Part shown: positions 44,281 to 53,517 of the stretch, piece by piece | Position numbering within the stretch: position 1 is the stretch's first letter | How the letters are laid out: the number at the start of each line of letters is the position of its first letter | NCBI GenBank assembly: GCA_963853835.1 | Contig: OY970835.1 | Location: 34,174,047 to 34,238,046 of the forward strand | DNA from: Calendula officinalis | Taxonomy: Eukaryota > Streptophyta > Magnoliopsida > Asterales > Asteraceae | Length of the DNA stretch: 64,000 nucleotides | Direction: 5' to 3' | Translations under genes and position numbers: made by a program | Notes under the pieces: generated by a model | Databases searched by the model: none | What the model saw: only the letters and a program-made list of their open reading frames with translations | Told to the model about the DNA's origin: nothing

Positions 44281-44989
44281 AAAGATGTTTCACCACAAGT
44301 AAAATAAATAGTGACAGTAGGCTTTACTAAAACATAACGATAGAAAATGTAAACATTCATAAAAGCAGTTGGTATGTTTTTCACCCCAAAACAGTATAAA
44401 AACGTAGTAAAAAGAGGGGCTGTGGACTCACCTGATGCAAAGCTAGCAAATGCAACACGACAAATATGCAAATCTGACAATGACTTCTTATTGCCCTAAA
44501 CGCATAAGAGTAACAACAATGAGAGACGACTCTATCAGCACGTCTATGCTAGATGTTTCACTCCAATGATTTGATTTTAAAAAATCGTTAGTTGCGGCGA
44601 CATGTCGCTGACTTGTTAAAGTTATAGATTTTAATTCACTAACAATCTCGTATTTTATATATGTTTGCTTATAGTTTTATAAGTCTTGATAAAAGTTATA
44701 CTTGTACTTAATGTTCGATTCACTTATTGGTTATAGTGTTAGTAGATTTTGCATCGGATGCATAGGTAAATATTAAATACATAAGTATTTAAATAAATAA
44801 ATAATTAATATTAATTAAATAATTAATTCATTTAATATAAATAAAATATATCAGAAATTATATAAAGTTGGGTTTGGGCCAGATTTAATTCTTGGGTAAG
44901 ACTTCGATTGTGATGGGAAGTGGTGTTGGGCTGTAATTTAAATGGACAAGGGTGGACTTTTTTTAAAAAAAAAAAAATAGGGTAAATTA
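44281..44989. other. Right arm of the 19456-50028 element, first part
   Basis: About 700 AT-rich bases between the Athila TSD and the MULE. No gene seen. Continues the arm that stops at 20229. Confidence 0.6.
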
Positions 44990-45224
44990 CAGTTTTTGTC
45001 CCTCACCTATGGCCGATTCGGGGTTTTTGTCTCTAATCTTTTTTCTTCCGTTTTTTTTGTCCTTTAATTTTTTAAAATTCTGGAAATTTATCCTTCCGTC
45101 CAAAATCTACGTTAAGTAACTAAAAATGAAAAAAAAAATAAGGGTATTTTCGTCTTTTTTCCTCACTCTTCATGTTCTTCATCTTCTTCCCCAACACCCA
45201 CAAACCACCTTGAGCCACCATCTC

Positions 45225-47498
45225 TGTAACACCTCAATTTTTAAAACATCTTTTCAAACATATTTTTGAATAAAAATATTATAAAGTCCAATATCCCAAA
45301 ATACGGTTTAACAAAAACCATTAAAAGTTTATTAGAGTAATAAAACTGGTGTTACAAAACAATATTATAACCATAGGATAAACGGGATCTACCTACGAGC
45401 TCCCGAGCTGATCAACACTAGGCCACTTCTAACGGGACCTTCTAATCCATCGATCATGAACCCGAGTACATAGCCAAAAACAAAGTAGTACGTGAGACAA
45501 AGTAGTCTCGTGAGATACATGGGTTTTCGACCCATTCTCAAAAGATTTGTAAAAATATTTAAAACAATATAAATACTTATCCTTTTCGTTTCTTTTTAAT
45601 TCATACTCATCTTCTATATATTTAATCATATAATCTAATAAGCTTACCATAAGCTTATTCAACATTTAACCACATACTTGTAAGCTATCTCCAAGCTCAC
45701 ACTTCTCTTTATCACATATGCAACGGACCTCTCCGAAGCCAACTCTCCCGATATGGGACGTCATAGGTAAACTATCAAGGTAATTGGGAACCCCCATCTT
45801 ACCGAGATTCATAAGCTCTCCCCGTTTCCGGGTCGTCATGCTCACCCAACACTGGGTGTCGTAAACTGTGACATTCTACTCTTTGCGCAGGGAGGTACCA
45901 CCCCAAGTAAACGTCTCATGCTCCCCCATTTCTGGGCGGTCTTATTCCGGATATCACATTCATCACATATGAGCCTCAGCTCCATTTATCAAATATGAGC
46001 ATTAGCTCATTTCATCAAATTCATCACTTATTAGAATACACCTATTCTAATTTACCATATCATTCTCTTTACTTATTCATTTCAAATCTTGACTTTACCA
46101 AGTCATTTACTAATTTAAAACATATTTATCATTTATCAAAATCACAATATTTTGACTCCTCTTTGACTAGAATACATGTCTATTACTAGTCACTTCATTC
46201 ATATTCTCTTAGTAATTCGATAACTACCTTTATTAGTATAATATACTAACCAATACTTATTACTTGAAAATCATTGTCTCAAGCCTTATTAATACATATA
46301 CATATTATTAATAAATCGACCATCAAGCTCTTTTAAGTCATTATCTTATTTCTTACATTTTATTGATAAAAACTCATTAATTACTTTTCATTATCACAAT
46401 CTCTTTCAAAATCGTTAATCATTTAGACATACTCAAATAGCATATTACTAGCATTTTCTCATCTTATCAATCATATCTTTATTAAAAACGTTTATTAATA
46501 AAGACACCTAAAAACATCATGGTTTTCAAAATCATTTGCTATGTACTCAGTAAAAGTCTCATGTACTCACCTTAGCCAAGCTAACTCCAAATCGTGTTTA
46601 TCAACACGAATCCTTGCTCTCCAACTTGTGAAATGTCACCAATCTTTAGGTCTTCTTGACCTATCATCCATATCATCATAAAATCTAGTTATTATCCATA
46701 ACTAGTTACCAATAATCCCATAACAACATTCTTAACCACCAAGTTCATCCAACTTGGTGGAACCCAAAACCCTAACTCAAAATTTCCATCAATAATCCCA
46801 AATCTAAATTGTACACATGGATTACAAGCTTACAATGAATGTTCTACACCCTTGATTAGTCATCTTCCCCAAAGATGGCAAGGTTGGTTGTCCAAACCAT
46901 CATTTTTACCCAAATGAAGCTCACAACTAGCTAGATAACAATAACAATCAAGAAATCTTACCTTTGATGTTTAGATCCTTCAAGATGGTGAAGATTTGAG
47001 CTCAAGAACACCAAAATCGCCCCTTCTCTCTAGAAGTCGGCTGCACAAGAATTGGGTGAAAAATGAAGAAACCCTAGCTCAAATCCGATTTTATTCTGCC
47101 AGATAGGAGTTCGCGCCGCGAACCCCCTCTTCGCACCGCGATCTATCGCGGGAATGACGTCATCGAGCCGCTCAAACCCAAGTTCGCGACCAACATCGCG
47201 ACCAGTTCGCGCCGCGAACCAGCCGTTCGCGTCAGACCTCGTGTCCGCTAGCTTCTCGCGATCAAGCCCCCGAGTCTCTGTTCCATGTTCGCGAACGCGA
47301 ACTAGAGTTCGCGCCGCAAACTCTGCCTGGCAGCTAAGGCTGCAATTTTTGTTGTCCCATTCGACTCGGTTTCGACCTTAACCATATCAAACGGTGTCCA
47401 AATGACACGAAACCAATTCCCACGTCTTTTAAACGATTTATCCTTATTTATCATATTTTTCCCATAATTTATTTGATTTAAAATTTCGGGTCGTTACA
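45225..47498. mobile_element. LTR-like insertion (TGTAACACC ... GTCGTTACA), probable solo LTR
   Basis: TG/CA ends and an exact 5-bp TSD ATCTC (45220-45224 and 47499-47503) inside the MULE. 2274 bp with no pol gene. The right end has a CpG-rich TTCGCG block (47105-47310). It resembles the ends of the 9394-10371 relic. Small open frames inside show no family match. Confidence 0.8.
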
Positions 47499-47786
47499 AT
47501 CTCCGGCCAAAATTAAAGGTCTGGAACGTGAACCCACGATTCTTCCTCCAGTTGGAAGTAGTGGCGGCGGCGGAGGTGGTTGAGGAGGCGGAGGAGGTAA
47601 GAACACGTAGATGCAATCCAATCCATCACTCAAAAACTTATGGCTTCCATTGATGCATGAAACCCGTACATCCTTCACATAAAATTCGATCAAAACCCAA
47701 AATTTATTCAATCAATTCACTCGATTCATGTATTATTACACATTTATAATCGATCAATTTCAACAAAAAACCTCAAAACTTCATCA
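47499..47786 (-). pseudogene. Proline-rich frame and FtsH-like 5' leader in the Pack-MULE
   Basis: On the minus strand a frame reads a proline run then LPTGGRIVGSRSRPLIL. If the LTR-like insertion is removed it continues across the old junction into 45219 and below. I do not recognise it. The + strand part nearest 47786 looks like the 5' leader belonging to the FtsH-like start. Confidence 0.35.
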
Positions 47787-48117
47787 ATGGCTTCCACCAC
47801 AAACACCATTTTATCCTCCAACTTTTATGGCTCAAATGTCTTGTTTTCATCCCCAACACCCAAAACCCAGAAACTATTACGAAACAGATTTGTAATCCCC
47901 CAATCAATTTTAAACAAAAAACCCAATTCAATCAAATGCCACTTTAGCTGCTCTGTTATTTTCTTCAATTACAGCACAACAAGCCCTAGCTGACACCAAT
48001 TTAGCACCACCACCACAAACCCCACTTCAAGCTGAATTAGTTAAACAAAACCCATCAGCAAATTCATTACCTTTTTCACAATCAAATGTTCTTACGACAC
48101 CAAAACCCCATCTGTGA
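47787..48117 (+). pseudogene. FtsH1/FtsH5-type thylakoid protease, N-terminal fragment
   Basis: ATG at 47787 opens a chloroplast transit peptide (MASTTNTILSSNFYGSN, SSPTPKTQK). After a frame change near 47940 it reads LAALLFSSITAQQALA and LPFSQSNVLTTPKP. In Arabidopsis FtsH1/FtsH5 the same order occurs: serine-rich transit peptide, SSPTPKT, a hydrophobic thylakoid-transfer segment ending in ALA, then a short lead-in to the protease. The copy stops before the membrane anchor, AAA ATPase and zinc protease domains, so it is not functional. The intact enzyme degrades damaged photosystem II D1 protein. Lying between MULE repeats it is a captured gene end. The assignment is from memory. Confidence 0.65.
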
Positions 48118-48582
48118 CTGATACGAGAAAATAGAAACGATCTACGGCCACCGATCAGCTATTGCGGTGTACATATCAAGTGTCCGGAATATTCTTTCCG
48201 GTGATTTCTTACTATTCTTCGCTACATTTGGTCGATTTTGATTCCTTTGTCAGTCACGATCAATTTCTTTTTTTGTTAGATTTTCATTTAAGGGGTAAAT
48301 GATTTTGATCTTAGGCTTGTTTCATGAATTTGAAGATTTAGTATTTAGGGTTCATCAATTTGGGGATTAGGGTTTATTGAAGGAAGAAGAAGGATAGAAC
48401 AGGGGTAATTTGGTAAAATGGACAAAAAAACGGTCATTTAACAGCCAAAATTGGACGGAAGGACAAATTTCTGGAATTTTAAAAACTTAAAGGACAAAAA
48501 AACAGAAGAAAAAAGATTAGGGACAAAAACCCCGAATCGGCCATAGGTCAGGGACAAAAACTGTAATTTACCCAAAAAAATA

Positions 48583-48891
48583 AAAAAAAAGAAAGAAAGA
48601 TGAAAAATGAGGGGAAAAGAGTGGAGTCAGGTCTCGAATGCTGGACCATTCGCTCAGGCAACGAACGTGATAGCCAGTTAGTCTAGGGGGATTTCTGTGC
48701 TACAAAATACCCGAAAATAACATAAAAATAATTTGGTACTCGAACAGAACAAGACACAAGACTCTGTTCGCGACAGTTTCGTTTTTAATATGAGATTTTT
48801 GTGTTTAAGGTTTAATATAATCCGTATAAACCGTATAATATTTATATTTTAGGTACCAAATCGTGTAGAGTGATTACATCTAACATAAAAC
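48583..48891. other. Right arm of the 19456-50028 element, second part
   Basis: About 300 bases between the MULE and the solo LTR. No gene. Confidence 0.6.
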
Positions 48892-49212
48892 TGATACGAA
48901 CCTTTTATGAAGATCACATGAGGTGCACGTGATTATGCTAACTGAATTACCGAAACCCAATTATTAGTTACGATTAGTGAGGATTAGGTATCAAGCTTAT
49001 AAATATGTAGTATTGTGGCAGATTAGTTAGTTTTTGGATTGTTAATCAAGTTTCTTTCTTGTTTTCTCTCTTTCGGTTGTAATTTCCCATTTAGGGTTTT
49101 GAAATCAATCGTATCAATTGCAATTCATTCAGAATTCTCTAATCTGTAGAATTCTCTATGCTTGCTTCTTCGATTATCATTTCTTAAGTGATTTCAGAAT
49201 CGAATCGTATCA
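48892..49212 (+). repeat. Solo LTR, 321 bp
   Basis: TGATACGA...TCGTATCA ends (8-bp inverted), exact 5-bp TSD AAAAC (48887-48891 and 49213-49217), and a TATA box (TATAAATATG near 48999) followed by pyrimidine-rich sequence. Looks like a small copia LTR left by recombination. No internal sequence remains. Confidence 0.85.
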
Positions 49213-49217
49213 AAAAC

Positions 49218-50028
49218 ACAAGAATTAAGGTAAGAATCAAAGAAAAATAGAAGAGATGAAGAAAAACTTACCAACTTTTTGGTGGGTTATCTTGACAGAA
49301 AATCTAATGCTTACTACTGATCCCTCGAAATTAGTAGAGGAATGAGACGATGGATGGCAGGTATAGAAGAGAAGAAAGGGTGGTGTGGAATATTAAAATG
49401 AGGGTTTGTTGTATTTGCATATTAGTTTATTATTGTTATTCTAGAATAGGAGTAAAATCCGGTCGGTTAGTTACTTGTACGTAGGCTCCAAGTAAGTAGA
49501 GGATGAGGGTTGATTTTTGAATTTTAATACGTATCAGATTACGTAGTTATTGGTATACTTTCCTAATAACGTATCTTTTTTCGGTTTTCAACTTTGTTTA
49601 TTTCTTGAATAAAAAAAATATAAGTTCGAGTATAAGTTAGATTGCTAATAGTATTCTCATATCATACCGAGTATTTAAGTGTTTTTACTTGTTTAATTAA
49701 CCGCATAAGATGTTTCGTATGTTATTTTTTTCGTACCGGTTGATTTGGTTGAGCTATTGCTTCATTATGAAATACATAATTATATCTTTGGTTTGGTTAA
49801 ATTTTATGATATGTTACTAACTCGCTAAATGTACCACTCTAACAGTATGAGACCTAGATAACATGACTTGTGCATAATGAATGATGTGTACTACCTAAAC
49901 ATGATATGATGCCTATTGCTAGACTTAAATGATGAAATTAATGCATTCTTAAGTGAGATGATTGTTCTATGATAAAATTAGGTCACAATAAATGTCGGTT
50001 CAAGTACCCGATTTCGAGGGTTGTCACA
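49218..50028. other. Right arm of the 19456-50028 element, last part
   Basis: AT-rich, no gene. Ends GAGGGTTGTCACA next to the TSD. Confidence 0.6.
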
Positions 50029-50033
50029 ACGTC

Positions 50034-50560
50034 ACCGAGGTGAAAAGTCGAGAGAATTATTAATTCGTTTGCTAGTGGTCACTTAACTAAACATATCAAT
50101 AATTGACAAATTAAATAAATAAAGATTTAAAGTTCAATCAAAAGGTTCTTTGATATAAAAGCAAGTGTTCAAATACCGTGATAAAAAATTCTAAAAATAC
50201 CAAACCTAAATCTAAAGTTCATACAATCATAGTGAATAAAAAATCTAACACATAGACATGCTAGATGAATCAAACATCAAACAATAATAAAAAGTCAAAA
50301 ACATTATTAATAAAAATAAGGAATTGAACCACATGAGTGTTGATGTAGGTTGCTTTTGAATCTCCTCTTCCCAATTATGTTTATTCGTATGCGAATGTGT
50401 ATCCGTTCGTCGTATGGGGTATTGATCTACTGATTTCGTCCGTCCCCAAAAGGGTTCTTTTCAGCCTTGCGGCTGCTTGCTTCCGCCCCCAGACCCCTTT
50501 ATTTGTGACAAACTCCCTTTTATAAAAATAACATGCACATGGGCTTCTTCAATTCTTGTG
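50034..50560 (-). repeat. Athila-like LTR relic, right part
   Basis: Continues the LTR begun at 18836 (ACCGAGGTGAAAAGTCGAG, CTAGTGGTCAC, CAAACCTAAA). Similarity to the intact LTRs fades after about 50350 and the far end is not certain. Confidence 0.7.
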
Positions 50561-50615
50561 ATCTACTTCTCACCGGTAATCTTTATATATAATAAAAGTT
50601 CACCGGTAATCTTTA

Positions 50616-52559
50616 TCTTTATATATAATAAAAGAAAGCATTTTTGAATTCTTACCAAGTCACTCATTCCACATCATAAAACACGTCATAATTCCATGTC
50701 ACGTGGAATGCCACCTATAATCTCCATATACTTTCCAAAACTAATTTTGGTATTAAATCCGTTTTTATAATGCATTCCAAAACTATTGATCCTAAATTAT
50801 GCATAAAACTATTTGAAATATTGGAATTTTATATTTGGAATTTTAACAAAATTTCCGGATTAATTGGTACATATATTTTCCAAAACTACTATTATGCAGA
50901 AATTGGTTTAAATAATTTCCATAACCAATTGACGGATCCTATCTCTATCTCTGTTCTCTATATGTTAGTGGTTTTGATAAACTCAGAGTGACATTATGTA
51001 CATACATTGAGATACATAATTTTTTATGAGCATATTTGTCTTCATTAAACACTTTGTTAGCAAAAAAATGTCAAATGTGATTTCTTATATTCAAAGTGTT
51101 TATTTATGGCATCGCCACTGCCATTTGCACAATGGTGATGATATAATAAACTAACTTTTGAATGCACCTTATTCACAAATATTTGCTTCATGCTTGGTTG
51201 CTGCGAGCCTGGTATATAACTTATACAGATTTTAAAACCTTACGGTAATTTTTAAGTTTTAAATAAATGGATGAATCCATTTAAAAGATTTTTTTTAACT
51301 TTAGTCAGGTCTAATCGGGTCAATCAGAAACCAAAAGTACGTAATCGAACCCGCTACCCGACCTGATGCTAACCCCTGGTTTGTTGGGTTGGGTTAAAAT
51401 AATCAGTACAGAATTTAATAATCTTTTGAGGGTTATGTTTTCTTACATCTCAAAAAGCTTTAAAAGTTATTAGGTTGATTCACAAATTATTGATTAAAGG
51501 TTAAGACTTTTTATGCAAAATAACTTGACTTGAATATTGATATGTTCTTAGGCTAAATGGATGTTGTTTCTAAATTGTAGATGGATGTATATGTTGGTAC
51601 TGAAGCAGAATACCACCACACAAATTATAGGGTTAGTCTCTATTCCTTTTGGACATAATTACATATAAGCGGGTCATTTGACTCTTAAGTCAACTATTTG
51701 TGTTGTGTTGACTCTTAATTCAACTATTTGTGTGATCAACTTGGTAAGAATTATTACTAAAAAAAAATAACATTAAAAATATTACTCCCTCCGTCCCACA
51801 AAAAACTTCTCATTTGGCTTTTGCACAAGTTTTTAGGTGATAGTTAGTGGTGGGGTCATTGATAATACTTTTGATTAAAATATAAGGTTGGATTGGAGAA
51901 AGAAAGATAGTTAGTGGATATTAGTGGTGGAGTATTTAGTAATAATAGTTTTTTATTGTGTGGAGTCCATCAAATATGGGAAATGGGAAATTTTTTGTGG
52001 GACAATAATTTAGAGTGAAATGAGAAGTTTTTTGTGGGACGGAGGGAGTGCATTACTCCAAATAAAACATAAGAGAATCAGGTATGTTGACTTTTTAGGT
52101 CAAACCTTACACTTTATTAATTCGATATTTATATGGGTTCTTTAACAATTTTGACTTCAAGATTTTGCTTCTTGACTTCTTGTAATATTTGTTAATAAGT
52201 TTCATGCTTTATGAATTTTTTCCTAAAATTTTGAACATTTAATTATATTTTTCAAGTTACCACAAAAGTGAAATTGAATCTGTCTTTCTTTTTTTCTGAC
52301 AATTTTCTTCTTGGTGGTATATGTTAGGATAAATTACATAGGTTATCATGCAGTTTGTATGAAATTATAAATTCCGCCCCTAAACTTTTTTTTTTTATTA
52401 TACGCCTAAAAAGGTTGAGAGACAAAATTGGTAATGTAAACCATAGGTTTAATTATAGCGATTTTGTTTTTAAGGTTTTTATATTAATAAAACATTTAAT
52501 AAGAATTTTAACAAATATTTTTACAAGCCGCCCGTGATTTATCACGGGTTATAAGTTAG
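50616..52559 (+). mobile_element. Non-autonomous Helitron
   Basis: Starts TCTTTATATATAATAAAAG (50616), ends with a perfect 7-bp-stem hairpin CCCGTGATTTATCACGGG (52531-52548), then 7 bases, TTAG and T: a one-base variant of the CTRR/T end. There is no transposase. It contains a Stowaway MITE and AT-rich filler; a 73-codon frame at 50770 has no family match. The 5' end is duplicated: the same 19 bases start at 50580. Confidence 0.7.
51785..52048. mobile_element. Stowaway-type MITE
   Basis: Inverted ends CTCCCTCCGTCCCACAAAAA of about 32 bp at both sides. A TA precedes the left end; on the right it reads TG, as if mutated. About 264 bp, no ORF. Tc1/mariner-derived. Confidence 0.9.
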
Positions 52560-52584
52560 TTTAGAATAAAAATCTACTCCTATA

Positions 52585-53126
52585 CATTGTTTTAAAACCC
52601 GGGATCGACCGGTCGGTTCGACCCCGAAATGGAAATATGTCGGACCGAATCTACCGGTTTAAAGTCCATTTACAAACCACTTCGAACCGACCGGGTTAAT
52701 TGTGAACCCCGGTCAGACCGGGATAATTTGACCAGATTTGAACCGTATTTTTTTTATTTTAATCTCATTTCTTTAAAATCAAAATGAATATTTTATATTA
52801 TTTATTATACATTTGAAGCTTATATATTTTGAAGTTTGAAACACCAAGTTTCTAGTTGAATGTTAAGTGTTATGTCTTTTTTTTTATTATAACTTACGAA
52901 CTCAAAGTGTTAATTTTGTTGGAAAAATAGTTTTTGTAATTTTTAAAATTTTTTACAATATTTATTTTATAATTGTTTAGGTATTTTTGCATTTATATAA
53001 CTAATTTAACATAAATATTTAATAGCATTGTAATCCAATTGAACCTATCGGTTGAACCGGTACGATCGATTTGACCATCTTTAGAACATCGCCCGGTGTG
53101 ATTCAAAATCGAGGTTTAAAACATTG
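52585..53126. mobile_element. Non-autonomous hAT-type element upstream of CAD1
   Basis: Imperfect inverted ends CATTGTTTTAAAACC / GGTTTAAAACATTG and an exact 8-bp TSD CTCCTATA (52577-52584 and 53127-53134). The subterminal parts are packed with CGGTTCGACC-like units. 542 bp, no ORF. Its right end is about 390 bases from the CAD1 start codon. Confidence 0.85.
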
Positions 53127-53517
53127 CTCCTATATAATAAGCTGGGTTAGCTGAATTTGATTAATTAAATTGACTATATTTAAATCATTGTTTGCATCGC
53201 TTGATTTTGTTTTGAACGAACATTAACAAAAATACTAAAAAGTAAAGATAGATTAATCTGTGGTGCGTGAGACCGTCATGACCCCTAAAAACGCGTTTGA
53301 AAGACACATTTATTGAAGTCAAAGGCGACATACTCGCCGGAACCACCAGTCCACCACCAGTACCACCATTATTCAGTCAAAGTCCAACTCATATACCCCA
53401 CCCCACACACACTAAATTCAAACCAACGCTGCTCCGATTCCTTTTTCAATTTCATTCCAGTTCTCCAAATCAAACCACCCTAATCCATCTTCAATTTCAG
53501 TTTTCGCTCTTGATTCA

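Larger units (their letters stand above)
44990..48573. mobile_element. Pack-MULE (Mutator-like) with captured gene fragments
   Basis: Terminal inverted repeats of about 120 bp (44990-45108 and 48454-48573, both reading GGGTAAATTACAGTTTTTGT inward) and an exact 9-bp TSD AAAAAAATA (44981-44989 and 48574-48582) identify a Mutator-like element. There is no transposase. Between the repeats lie an FtsH-like 5' gene end, a proline-rich minus-strand frame, and a UTR/intron-like segment (48121-48400). A 2.3-kb LTR-like insertion accounts for much of the length; without it the element is about 1.3 kb. Confidence 0.9.
19456..50028. mobile_element. LTR-like element (TGTCACACCCCG ... GTTGTCACA) holding the nest
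   Basis: The two ends, TGTCACACCCCGCC at 19456 and GAGGGTTGTCACA at 50028, have TG/CA termini and an exact 5-bp TSD ACGTC (19451-19455 and 50029-50033). With its insertions removed the arms (19456-20229, 44281-44989, 48583-48891, 49218-50028) total about 2.6 kb with no pol genes, so it is most likely a solo LTR. Its right end, reversed, resembles the 9394 relic. The left arm has an imperfect tandem repeat of about 70 bases (about 19780-19922). Confidence 0.75.

Noticed and set aside
48630..48690. tRNA-like segment (GCTGGACCATTCGCTCAGGC)
   Set aside because: No cloverleaf could be drawn and no B box in the correct place; probably chance or an old SINE trace.
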